In this document: positions 52,703-64,000 of the stretch, piece by piece
How positions within the stretch are numbered: position 1 is the stretch's first letter
How the letters are laid out: each line of letters begins with the position of its first letter
NCBI GenBank assembly: GCA_029204225.1
Contig: CM055100.1
Span: 15,984,600 to 16,048,599 of the forward strand
Direction of reading: 5' to 3'
DNA length: 64,000 nt
DNA from: Diphasiastrum complanatum
Taxonomy: Eukaryota > Streptophyta > Lycopodiopsida > Lycopodiales > Lycopodiaceae
Position numbers and translations under genes: made by a program
Notes under the pieces: generated by a model
The model's input: the letters and a program-made list of their open reading frames with translations, nothing else
Told to the model about the DNA's origin: nothing
Database searches by the model: none

Positions 52703-55325
52703 TGAAAGTACGCTCTGATACTTTCTATTAGAGCTCTAATATGATGTTGGAAAGAGGGAATGACTATCTAGACATAATCTATGAGTAGTATTTTCAACTC
52801 TTGATCAATTTGAGTGAAGAGGGATCTAATGTTTTTTTATTTACAGGTTTTTTAGCTTCAAAATCTGAGTTGTGGTCATCTCTTATCGATTGGATCAAAA
52901 TAGCAAGTATTTTGCACTTTCATCATATTGATGCTACTCAATTTGTGGAGTGTATCACAAGGAATAGTTTTCAATCAATCAAAAGGAAGGTAGATTCTTA
53001 TCTTTGGTACTGTAATAGGTCGTTCTTAGACTTATTGAGATCTTAGAAATTCAATTTTGGGGTTAGCCCAAAAACTTTGATAAGTGCTCATCAAGGAATG
53101 CAATTCTAGTCAAGATTGTGTTCAATTTTTGCTTGATTTGTGAGATAGTATGATTCAACCTAATCTTGTAGGAATGATTTGAAGAGGCATTTATGTGCAT
53201 ATGATTCCTTTTTGGTCCATGTTAGGTGAATATTGTCGTGCTATACCCACAGGGTTAATATAGATTTTGTAGTGAAAAGTATCGTTCCCATAGAGGACAG
53301 CGTTAGAAAGTTATGTTTTTGGTGTAATTATGGCAGGTGGTTTTGACTGTTATTCTGGTTGTCGACAGACATTAAAACGTAACCAGTATTACTTATATTT
53401 GGAATGGATAATGTTAATGAATTCAAAACAACAATCTGGCATCTATCGAATTGAAGGAAGCACGTTCTACAAATGAAATGGTATCAGAGTAGTACAGCAG
53501 ACTACACTCTGGCTAACTAAGATGTCAACAGAGACTCAGAAATTGTTCGATGTATCTGCGATTGCGTAGACAATTAATTAATCGAGTTCGCAAACTATTC
53601 GTTCCTAGACAATAGTCCTCAACAACTAAAGTCCAACTTAATGGTTAAAGAGCACGAATGGTTTTAGAGCACGTTAGAAACTTATATCAATGTCAATCAG
53701 GAAAACAGATCAGAGACTCAATTCTTCAGACAGGGACTGTCATCTCATTTGTATACATACAACTTAATTCAATGATCGTGCTAGACTGCATAAAGATAGT
53801 CATTATTCGAGTGTCAAAAAGAAAGTGTTTGCGACAGACGAATAAGATGATTTTAAGATAGTTCTTTAGAGCATGCTTTACGGAAACACAACAAACAACT
53901 GTAACGCACTAGAGCGTCTGTCTAATCAGAGAGTAATTCATGAAATGCGTTAGAGATTGTTAGCAGACTCAAGATCACTCACACTCAGCAGTGCGAAGAA
54001 CAGAGATAAGGGAGAATAACCCACAGAACTCTATTCACTTCTTCAATCTCTTACATAAGCATAAATCTTCTCTCTCGATGATCGAGACTGAAGTGTGAGA
54101 TCAATATATGTTCTACGGGACGAACAAACACACCTCTTAAACAATAGGTGCGTCGCTCCCGCGAAAGGGTCTAGTTAAGAATTAAACTGAAAATACATTC
54201 AACTATACCATAAGAGGTATACTTAACTATGAGTTAAAGTTACTCTAGTTTAACATGTCTTTTCATAACTAGTCGTTTCATATGGACGACCTAGTTAAGG
54301 GTTTATCCAAGGCAATGTCTTTTCCTATTAAAGTTCTAGCCCTTAATTTATAAGGCAAGTACCTAGGAGATATATTCTCGAAAAATGACTTAGGCCTCTT
54401 CATGATTTATACTTAACCAGCTCATATCTTCATTTTTGAGTATATCATGCCATATTTATGTTGGTATTCAATTTTTGACATTTGCGTGGCATCACATATC
54501 CCCTTCCTCAAATGTGAAACGTCCTCCTGAACATATCATCTTTATTTCGAGGATTACTCGAGAAACATTCTTGTTTGTCATATTTTCGTTTAGGCGAAAA
54601 AAATATATTTCTTCATATGATTCGTCCTTTAGATATTTCTTCAGAGAATATGTCTTGTTGTTGCGTTGAGTTAGGTTGATTTTGAGTTGAAATTGTTTGA
54701 TGAAAACTGGAATCAAACTTCAAAACATCTTCAAACTGCAAAGATCTAGCTTCAGTATCACAGATAGGCATCAGCATGACAAAGACATGAATAATATTTA
54801 TGAATTACTTAATTTTTCATATAGTTTCTGAGCTAGCTCCAAGTTCTATTGAGTTTCGATCAACAACAAATCTTCTTTGGATTTTGTATATCGGCCAACT
54901 GGGAGGTTGCCGAATTCTTCTAGTTTAACAGGGAGTAATGCTCCATTGAACAACTCCTTAGTCAACTTTGTATCTTCGTCTGAATCACTTCGTAGAGTGA
55001 TTTCTTCACAATATCGAACTGAGATTCTAATAAAATTGCTTTTAACATAAAGATTCTGAACAAAAAATAATGTCTTTGCCGCAAAGGTACCAAACTGCCA
55101 AAATGAATATGTACAAAATTGCTTATATCTGAATGACTTCCTTCTATCCTGCAGATTATGTCGAATCTCCGCAAAATATTCTGCAAGGTTTTACTCTCAA
55201 TCCACATATAGACTGAATAATTCTGGATACGCCATATTAATGTTGATCAGCAACCCTGCGTCGTCGAATGCGCCTAAATCCACAACAGCTTTGGGTTTGT
55301 ATATTTGAAACTACGACTTTCGCTT
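52703..55325. other. Repeat-derived DNA with an isolated primer site
   Basis: A plus-strand primer-like site TGGTATCAGAGT lies at 53479-53490, followed within 45 bases by a short frame starting MSTETQKLFDVSAIA. This suggests a truncated copia 5' end. Nothing else is firm; the region is AT-rich. Confidence 0.4.
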
Positions 55326-56850
55326 TCAAAAATTCCGCTTATTATCTTCGTTCTGCAAAAATTGAAATTCTTTGATACGAATGTATTCGAGAGCATACAT
55401 AGCCGAAGAGCCTATGTATAACTCTGCTGATATATGTTTGCTTCTTGCATGACACACAAGATTGTTTGCAAGAGCTTGAGCCGAGATGTTCCTTAAAATA
55501 CCATAGAGACTTCTGAACAAAAGACAAACTTTTGATTCTTCACCTTCTTTCACAAATCCAGGTGGCTCCATGTAAATCTCCTCCTCAAGGTAACCATTCA
55601 GAAAGGCATTAGAAACATCAAGCTGAAACATCCTCCAATTGTGATAACATGCAAGAGAAATGAGAATTCTTATGGTTACCATTTTTGCAACTGGTGCAAA
55701 AGTGTCTTCATAGTCAAGACCTTTGATTTGAGAGTAGCCTTTAGCACAAAGTCTTGCTTTGTATTTGTTGATGGATCCATCATTGTTGTACTTGATCTTG
55801 AATACCCACTTACATCCAATGATATGCATGTTGTTTGGTGGCTCCACAAGCTCCCCATGTGTTATTTGACATCAAGGCTTCAAACTCAAGGGTCATTGCT
55901 TCAACCCATTTCTTGGATTGAAGTGCTTCTTGGACATCTTTAGGCTCTTCATCTGATATGAAGAATGCATGATAGGAAGTTTCACCTTCCACTTGCCTTC
56001 CTCCTCCATCATAAGTGAGCCTTCTTGGCTCGGATCTTTCTCTTGTGGATCTTCTTTAGGTGCTTGAAGTTGCTCCTCCTCAAGCCTTTTCTACATAAGC
56101 TTTGAAAGTAAGAAAAACATCATAAACCATGGCTTTAGAAGATAGCCTATAGATCCAAGAATATCTTGTATAATCATCTACAAAAGAAACAAAGCAATTT
56201 GTTCCTCCTTTGCTTTTGGTTGAAGAGAAATGAGCATCAGAGTGCACGAGTTCAAATGGATGCTGTGTTTCGATGCTTGATCTTGGAAAAGATCTTCTAT
56301 GTGATTTTGCCAAAACACAAGCTTTACAAGGCTGAAGCTTCTTTGAAAGTGTCTTTGGTAGTCCAATAGCTTTTCCTTCCTTGACCATAGATTGCATGGC
56401 TTTGAAATTAAGATGTCCCAATCTCTTATGTCACAGATCCTCCTGATGAACCTTGGTCTCATAAGCAATATCTGAAATGTTAGCACTCTCCTTAGAATCT
56501 AGTTTGTACAACTTTACAATTCTAGATCCTCTAGCAATAACTTCATTTTCTCTTGAGATTATACATTTGTCAACATGAAACTTGACATCCAATATGCTAT
56601 CAAACAACTGTCCTACACTAACGAGATTCTTGGTTAGTCTAGGTACATAAAGTACATCATGCAAACAAAAAGATTTTGATGATGATGCATGCAGTGGAAT
56701 ACTTCCAATTCCTTCAATTCTACACTCAACATCATTAGCAGTATAGATTGATCTTTTTGCACCTGGATATGGCATGAGACTTGTGAAAGAGTTTCTAGAA
56801 CTAGACATATGGGATCTAGCCCCACTATCTGTCCACTAGCTTTTTTCATT
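55326..56850 (-). pseudogene. Copia element copia-4 pol remnant
   Basis: From high to low coordinates: a protease-end/GAG-pre-integrase region (56431-56808, FCLHDVLYVPRLTKNLVSVG), integrase HHCC and core (56080-56421, MGHLNFKAMQSMV, CKACVLAKSHRRSF, FVSFVDDYTRYSWIY), then RT fingers and palm start (55326-55847, GCKWVFKIKYNNDGSINKYK, YEDTFAPVAKMVTIRILISL, LDVSNAFLNG). After CLLFRSLYGI the YVDD part is deleted and the reading jumps to an RNase H-end-like VCHARSKHI. Frames are broken between the pieces. No LTRs were identified. Confidence 0.8.
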
Positions 56851-56859
56851 CTTGAAAGA

Positions 56860-58178
56860 AAAAGATGAAAAACTAGACATCATTATTTCAGCAATCAGAA
56901 TTGATTTTTTTTTACCAGAAAAAATAGAATTGATCAATATTGAGCAAATAAAAATCTTTGATCTGAATGATAATTTTTTTTGGCTGTAATTAAGGTTGAG
57001 TGGACTTGGGAGGTAGAAATGGACCAATAGGATTCAGAGGCCAGGGTCCTCCTCTCTACTATAAAAAGAGACCAACTCGAGTTTCCTACACATGTACATA
57101 TTTTCATTTCAATAAAGCAGATTGGTTCTCTTATGGAATAGATTTATGAATGTCCTTGCTTTCTATCACTTTTCCTCCATCTCTCATGCTTTTATTGTGT
57201 TTTGCTAATTGTTGGATCTGATTGTTGTTAGGATTGCATGTTTTTAGACTTTTTATGAGAGAGAAAGAGAGGGAGAGAGAAAGAGTAAGCTATCTTCATT
57301 GTGTAATGGATGTAGTTTTAATGCTTAGGATTAGCGGATGGTAGAGTTAGATGTGAATCTTCCATTCATGCTGAAATATGAAAGTATGTTATCGCTCTCA
57401 TAGGAACGAATCTACGCGTGACAACTAACTTCATCTCCTTGATGCTAGATTGATTAGAGCTTGGGCTGGGGCTTAGACAAGGAAAGAAACCCACTACAAT
57501 TTTGACGCCATTTTCGGGGAGCTATGCCAATTTTTCAGTTTGCAGCATGTTTGTTTGATGGTTAGCTTGCATTAGGCATCTTGTTGTGGCATGAATAATG
57601 TTAAAATCTGCATTTAGGGTTAGTTTGGGAGTGATTTTGCCTGATTTGAGTGGATTTTCTTGTTTGAAATCTAATTTGATTGTGGAACAGGGAAAGATAT
57701 TCAGATCACCAATCTTAAGATCCATTTGGATTTGAGATATCAGAAAAAACAACAAAAATTGGACAAATCTACCAGATTTTGGTCAAAAGGAGACAAAAAT
57801 TGTCATCAAAGCTGATATGTTTTTGTCCTCCTTCAAGAAATGTTCACCAAGTTGTAGGCACCTTCAGTTTGATGGGCAAATAATCCTTCCAAGCAGATTT
57901 TCAGAAACATCAAAAAAACAATAAAAAAATACGAAAAAATCACCAAAACCCTAAAAATACAGAAAAAGAACCTTTGTTCGATTCACTGTGCATAGGTGTG
58001 ATTCAGATCTATCTACTGCCAGGTCGACGAAGAATAATATAAGAAATAAAAGGTTTCTTAGAGGATCAGTTGTCATATTGTCATATTTTTGCCAAAAAAG
58101 TCTTTTTTTTTTTTGTAAAAATGTTAGTATCACTCTTGATTCTTCACTAGAACTATATGTATACGTATATGTATGTAT
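56860..58178. other. Possible Ty3/Tat-type LTR end and primer site
   Basis: TATAAAAAGAG near 57060 with a nearby AATAAAG (about 57112) looks like an LTR promoter and poly(A) region. TGACGCCATTTTCGGGGA at 57503-57520 resembles the TGGCGCCGTTGCCGGGGA primer site of Tat-lineage elements. No coding region follows. Tentative. Confidence 0.35.
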
Positions 58179-58814
58179 TATAGTTGCACAGAAACGCGTT
58201 TATGAGGGCACGTGTTTCTGAAACCGCGTTTTTGAGAAACGCATTTCTATACCCAGAATCGCAAAAAAAAAAAAAAATCTTTTTTTTTTTTCGGAAAAAT
58301 AGCTTAGGACAAATTTTTTTAGGGGATCCATGGTCAAACCAGCGTTTTGCCTCTCAAAAGTGTAGTAGATGAGGCACAAACAGATCTTATTTTCAATAGC
58401 TAAGCTCTGGTTTTCAATAAATGCTCAAGGGGTTTGGGAGGCGGTAGCCCCCCGAGAAACAGGGGTTCCGACCCCCAACGGCCTGAGCAAAAACACACTT
58501 ACTGGGACCATCTGTGATCGCAACGGACAGGCTAGCTGTTAGTTTTGAAATTTTACCCTTGACAGAACCCAACATGGATTATTGCACCTGAACTGGACCA
58601 TCTGGCACCCAAAACAGTCGACAAATTACACAATAATTATGCTCTTAATTAGAGCTTTCATCGGATACCCATATTGTCTAAAAAAAAAATCCAATTTTTT
58701 TTTTTAAAAAAAAAAACGTTTCGGGAAATTTTTCAAAAATTTCAGAAACACGTTTTTGAACCGCATTTCTGAATGCGATACTGAAACGTATTTCAAAAAT
58801 GCAGTGCAACTATG
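58179..58814. mobile_element. hAT-type MITE, 636 bp, second copy
   Basis: The left end is TATAGTTGCACAGAAACGCG and the right end is GTGCAACTATG. The flanks GTATGTAT (58171-58178) and ATATGTAT (58815-58822) match at 7 of 8. The inside shares blocks with 6692-7029, such as GATACCCATATTGTC, but carries extra sequence around 58400-58560. Confidence 0.78.
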
Positions 58815-58943
58815 ATATGTATATATATGTATATATATATATATATTTGTATGTATATACACACACACACATATATATACATACATATCTATATACATAT
58901 ATATATATATATCTATATACATATACATATATATATCCATATA
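58815..58943. repeat. AT/TATG/CA-rich compound microsatellite
   Basis: Interleaved ATAT, GTAT and CACA units. Frames across it (Tyr/Ile runs) are repeat artefacts. Confidence 0.9.
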
Positions 58944-59897
58944 TGGAGCGGCATACATTGGCCCCAAATGGTAGACAACAAAATACTTCATGGGACAAGC
59001 ACCAATTGTCTTCATTACCTTGAAACACACACAAAAAAGAAGGTCAAGGCCTCTAAATATAAGAGGAACTTGAAGTGAAAATTGATGGCAATCGCAAGGT
59101 AATCGCGAAAGCAAAGCAAACGATACAAAGCAATTCGGATGGAGTTCGGGTCTGATTGTTGGTCACCGCCAGTTGTATCCTTCTTATAGTCCTCTAGAAT
59201 GTAGTCAGACACTGCTGACCTACGTTTAAAAATTAATGTAGCATTCAACAAGATCTCAACCAAGGTGCAAAATTAAATGAATGAGAGAATCAGACACACG
59301 AATAACAACAAACTAATTGCATTCAAGATTAGACATAAATAAAAATGATATGTGTGCAAACGGCCACAAGATCATCTATTGATTTTCTGATTGTTCAGGC
59401 ACTGCATGCAAAACCATGCAGTGCATTGGCATAAGAGAAATACAGTTCTCTTACGAGTTTCGTCTCCCTTACTAGTTGTGGATCTCTATGGGTCCTGCTT
59501 ACATAAAACTTGTCTCGCATGCAGGCGGACTTCTATTCTGTATTTTCGTTTTGATTGCTTACTAGCATCAGACTACTTCATGTATATGTCTGTCTGTCAA
59601 GTCTCATCCAGAAAGTATATAGTCACTCTGTGTAACTTCTAGATTAGAGTAATTAAGCATCTATAATAATCAGGAATTACAAGAGTGGTAGATTAGCCAC
59701 AACCTAGAGTGTATCTGCTGATGTCATGCTATCAGATCAAATATCTGTACTTCTGGATACTTGCATGATCTTGCTGGTCCTTTTTGGAGCGTGAGGGCAG
59801 AAAAAGTGTTGCGACGATTTTCGTGTCGCGTCGTTTGACTTTCTTGTCGTCTGACTTTCTCCTGCTGTACCGCGAAAGATTCTCTTTCACGAATCTT
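58944..59897. other. DNA with short TTTGACTTTC repeats
   Basis: No gene is recognised. Near 59830-59965 short units such as TTTGACTTTC and TTCGTGTC recur several times next to the copia-5 3' end, perhaps its LTR edge. Confidence 0.4.
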
Positions 59898-62655
59898 TCA
59901 CGTTCGTGTCTTTTTGTCAAGATGTTCACGAACGTTTTTGATTCGTGTCATTTGACTTTCGTGTTCGCGAACATTTTCATCAAGCAGATGGCTGAAATCT
60001 AGCAAAGCTTTGTAAACAAAAACGTTTTGTTTCTTCATCTTCCTCTCAAAGCATGATAGCTTTACGATTCCAAGACTGCTCCTCTGTCTCTCAAAAAGTT
60101 CTTTGTCCAGGGCTTTGGTGAAGATGTCAGCAAACATGTCTTCCGTTCCGATGAAGGTGGTCTACAGCATCTTCTTCTCAGTTAGATCCTTGATCAAGTG
60201 GTACTTGATTGCGATGTGTTTCGTTCTCGAATGGAACATAGGATCTTTCGTCAAATGTATTGCAGGTGTGTTATACATCTGCAAGACCAAAGGCTCGCTC
60301 CTTGTTTCGTCCAATTCGTCCAAGAACTGCCTTAGCCAGATTATCTTGTTGGCCATCTTTGTTATTGCAACATACTCTGCTTCGTAGCATGGCTGGGCCA
60401 CAATGGTCTGCTTCTTGCTGACCCAGAGAACTGCCGATCCTAATGTGATGGTGCATCCTCCTAAGACGCTTTTACAATCGTCCCTGAGGGATGCCCAACT
60501 AGCATCATTGTACGAAAGCATCTTGAAACATGTATCACGACAATAACACATGGCCATAATCCCTCGTTAACTGTAGATATTGCAAAATTTGTTTTGCAAT
60601 CTTCCAATGTGTCGAGCTTGGATTCGTGCAGAATTGGCTCATCCTGAACACTACATAAGCATGTCAAGGCATGTGTTGTCTTCAAGGGACATCAGTGAAC
60701 CTACATGCTTTCTGTAAGGTGTGGGCTGCATTTGTTCTCTCTCTTCCTCAATCTTCGGACAATCATTGTTTGTCAACACCGTTCTTATGAGCATTGGAGT
60801 ATTCGCTCCTTTGCAGTTCAGCATCCCAAAATTCTCTAGGATATTCTGGGTGTATCTGGACTGGTGAAGGTATAGCTTACCTCCCTCATAGTCCTTGTCA
60901 ATTTGCAAGCCAAGGTAGCACCTGGCTTCTCCTAGATCGATGATCTCAAAATGTTTCGAGATGTCTTCCTTCACTTCAGCAATCAGCTGCTCTCTCTTGC
61001 AAAAAGTATCAAAGTGTCATCCACATATACAGCCACAATAATGATCTGCCCATCTGTGACTCTGACATACACATTGGAATCAGCCATCAATGGCTTGAAT
61101 CCTAATAATTTCAGGGCTTGATCTTTCTTTTTGTACCATTGTCGAGTTGACTGTTTCAGACCGTAGATGCTTCTATGCATTCTGCATGCATAATCAGGAA
61201 GTGAATTTGAGACGTATCCTGGGGGTTGATCCATATAGACCTCTTCGTCTAGCTCGCCATGCAAGAAGGCTGTCTTCTCCACAATGTGGATCGTGAGGTC
61301 ATAAGCAACTGCATATGCAAATAATAGACGTAGGGACGAATATTTGATGACAAGAGAGAAGGTTTTAGAGTAGTCAATACCATATCTCTGAGAAAATCCC
61401 TTCGCTACCATTCTTGCCTTTGTATTTTGAGACATTCCCATTTGGTCTGTACTTGAGCTTGAAAACTCTATTTGCATTTGACAGTCTTGCGCTTATGCGG
61501 TAATGGCTACAACGTCCATACCTAGTTTTTCTTCATGGATTCCATCTCTTCGTTCATGGCTTGGATCCATTTGTCCTTCTCTGGACATTCAATCGCTTCC
61601 TTGAAAGTTTGTGGTTCACCACCAAATCCACAAAACTCTTCTGATGTAGAAGCAAATTTGCTGGCACGTATCTTGCTGGCGCTCTTTGTGCTCTTGTCGA
61701 TCTTCTAGGAGATCCTCCTTGGACAGCAATGCCTTTGTTTTTGTCTACTCTGCTAGGTCTGGAACCATCTTGGTTTACAGGAACTGTAGCAGTAGGTTGT
61801 CTCTCGAATCTTTTTGTCTTCAGATTCGTCACTCGAATGGGTAGCGACTCCAAAATCTTCATTTTCGTGTTTGTCTTTTGCTCCCTCTATCACTGGCGGT
61901 AGGTCATAGTACTGTCTCTCCGTAACCTCATAGCTGACAGGATCGTCATTGGCCATTGTCCTACTCTCATCAAATATGACATCTCTCACTGTTTTCACAT
62001 TGTTCGTGTCTGGCATGTAGACTCTATAGTATGATGAATTGTTGTCATAACCTACCAAAAATCCCTGCTCAGCTTTCTCGTCAAGCTTCTTTCAAAGCTT
62101 ATCAGAAATGTGTGCATATGCTGCACAGCCAGTGATTCTGATGTGAGATAGGTTGGGCTTTCTACCCCACCATAACTTGTGTGGTGTTGTGTGAGGGACA
62201 CTAGACTTACCTGTCCTGTTCTGGATGTATGCGGCTATAGCTATTGCTTCAACCCACAGTACCTTTGGAGCTTTGGAGTAGGCCATCATGCATCTGGTAG
62301 CTTCCATCAGGGTCCTATTCTTTCGTTCTACAAGATTGTTGTGCTGCAGCGTGTAGGCTACGGTCCTTTTGTGAATGATGCCACCATCATTGTAGAAGTC
62401 AGTGAAGCGATTCGAGATGTATTCGCCACCTTGATCTGTCATGATCTGCTTCACTTTGTTGCCTGTACATCTCTCAGTCCAATTCACATATTCTGTGAAT
62501 TTATCAAGTGCTTCAGATCTATTCTGAATAAAGTACACTCTGACAACTTTACTGTAATAATCAATGAAGGTTATATAGTATTTTGAGCCTCCAACTGAGA
62601 TCACATTGAAAGGCCCACAGATGCCAGAATGCACTAACTCCATAATTTTGGTCGT
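59898..62655 (-). pseudogene. Copia element copia-5 pol (integrase, RT, RNase H)
   Basis: From high to low coordinates: integrase (62092-62688, LVHSGICGPF, ITFIDYYSKVVRVYF, DQGGEYISNRF, LVERKNRTLMEA), IN C-terminus and linker (61554-62058), RT (60983-61477, MVAKGFSQRYGIDYSKTF, HGELDEEVYMDQPPGY, and an intact YVDDTLILF), the post-RT linker (60651-60974, with LGEARCYLGLQIDKD), RNase H (60162-60557) and the tail MFADIFTKALDKELF (59898-60137). Frames change between pieces. This is the only LTR element here that keeps the RT active site. Its upstream part is replaced by a rearranged block. Confidence 0.85.
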
Positions 62656-63270
62656 TCTCATTTTGCAATCTTCCAATGTGTTGAGCATGGATTCGTGCAG
62701 AATTGGCTCATCTTGAACACTGCATAAGCAATGTCAGGACGTGTGTTGTCTGCAAGGTACATCAGCGAACCTATCAGCCTCCTATAAGGTGTGAGCTGAA
62801 TTTGTTCTCTCTCTTCTTCAGTCCTCGAACAATCATTATTCTCAGCGTTGTTCCAGGGAGGATTGGAGTATTTGCTCCTTTGCAATTTAGCATCCCAAAG
62901 TCCTCTAGGATTTTCTGGGTATTCACTTCTTGATTATGCATGTAGAATGCATAGAAGTATCTATGGTCTGAAACAATCAGCTCAACAATGGTACAAAAAG
63001 AAAGATCAAGCCCTAAAATCATTAGGATTCAAGCCACTGATGGCTGATTCCAATGTGTATGTCAGATTTACAGATGGGCAGATCATTACTATGGCTATAT
63101 ATGTGGACGACACTCTGATACAATCTGCAAGAGTGAGAAGCTGCTGAAGTGAAGGAAGACATCTCGAAACAGTTCGAGATTGTGGATCTGGAAGAAGACA
63201 GTTGTTACCTTGATAGGGACTATGAGGGAGGTAAGTTGTACCTTCACCAGTCCAGATATATGTGGAACCT
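62656..63270. mobile_element. Rearranged copia-5 block with inverted RT segment
   Basis: 62656-62927 on the minus strand repeats the post-RT linker of copia-5 (KILEDFGMLNCKGANTP, IAYAVFKMSQFCTNP). 62931-63270 on the plus strand repeats its RT end (YACRMHRSIYGLKQSAQQWY, IYVDDTLIQSARV, KEDISKQFEIVDLEE). The RT piece is therefore flipped relative to its neighbours and forms an inverted repeat with 60857-61195. Confidence 0.82.
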
Positions 63271-64000
63271 CAGGCTCTCCCATGTGAAATGGGGGTTCAT
63301 GATGATGATGCAAAAAATCATTTTGATCTATTCACAATGGCAAGCTTGTTGTTGGTGCTAGTATTTTGGTAGCAAGAGGTTCTATAGGTACATCTCTTGC
63401 TCGTGCATCTTCCTCTGCCTTCGCTTTCTGTATCTAATGGCGTATCTTGTAATATTGTCTTTCTTCTTCCCTCACATTTGAAATTGGTCCTGCAGCTGAG
63501 GATTGATCATTTACCATTGACACTGATGAGGGTGGTTGTGGAGACTTATGATTTCACATTATCTGAGTTATGTCATATATTGTAAAAATTTTCAATCTCC
63601 ATGTACGTAAAATGTGCTATAGTGCCTAAATACATGTAAAGGCCTATTTCGCACTTTGTAAATTCATATTTTAAGTAGAAGTTGCGACGTTCTAAAGAGA
63701 CGCAATAGAAGTCCAGAACCGACATTTAACGGTTCGTAAACGACATTGAGGCCGGTGATCGTTCCTATAAGGTCGACACTTTGTGCCATTGTACTGACGC
63801 ATTTCTACGTAGAGCTGAGTATCAATAGAGAGAGAAGCGAGTTTCTATAGCTTGAGCATTCTTTCACATAATCACTTCTTATCATATGTGTGAACACACT
63901 CTACATGACATGTGGATGATTGTGATATTGTCTAGATTGCATCACACACATTTCTTATATTATACTGAATTTCAGTTACTCTAACATGGATTTTCAGGTG
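63271..64000. other. Right end of window, nothing recognised
   Basis: No gene or clear transposon end is seen. A small plus frame at 63397-63585 has no family resemblance. Confidence 0.5.

Noticed and set aside
58799-59078. Tyr/Ile-rich ORFs on both strands
   Set aside because: They are translations of the AT/CA microsatellite.

Overview
This window looks like nuclear DNA of a land plant with a large, repeat-rich genome. The evidence is a plant-type phosphatidylinositol 4-kinase beta gene with very long introns, Ty1/copia and Ty3 elements primed by initiator tRNA-Met, hAT elements, LINEs and many (CT/GA)n tracts. I cannot name the species; a fern- or gymnosperm-like genome is plausible but not shown.

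One host gene is recognisable. It lies on the minus strand and covers more than half of the window. Five PI4K-beta coding exons lie at 35579-37162, 14670-14861, 14422-14470, 14125-14257 and 8133-8787. Their phases join without a break (0, 0, 1, 2, 0) to give 871 codons. The C-terminal catalytic exons are not seen and should lie left of position 1. Intron 1 is 20.7 kb, intron 4 is 5.3 kb and intron 5 exceeds 8.1 kb. Each is filled with mobile DNA.

Region by region: 1-2491 holds two head-to-tail LINE copies. 2492-5960 is a decayed hAT transposon on the minus strand. 6692-7029 is a hAT-type MITE with an 8-bp target duplication. 9931-13445 is a chain of LINE copies inside intron 4. 16550-17070 is a second hAT relic. 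18330-33747 is a nested stack: copia-3 (+) was split by copia-2 (-, duplication TCGAT), whose LTR was split by a Ty3 chromovirus (+, duplication CTCAC) and whose body was split by copia-1 (-). 33748-34136 is another LINE end. 37.2-39.5 kb is the 5' flank of the kinase gene. 39509-45064 is a young LTR element whose LTRs differ by one base. It carries one intact ORF of about 1,024-1,046 codons made of a copia Gag and zinc knuckle followed by about 765 residues with no recognisable pol. 45-64 kb holds partial LTR elements, a second MITE and a copia element whose RT segment is inverted.

Three things stand out. (1) The LINE family combines a (CT)n tail, a 3' hairpin with compensatory changes, head-to-tail joining at CT tracts, and a PCNA-binding (PIP-box) motif kept in three diverged copies of the ORF2 tail. 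(2) The 39.5-45.1 kb element is a recently mobile Gag-only LTR element with a long uncharacterised ORF extension. (3) All five copia/Ty3 elements with recognisable pol in the nested stack and at 55-57 kb have lost the RT core while keeping other domains; only copia-5 keeps YVDD.
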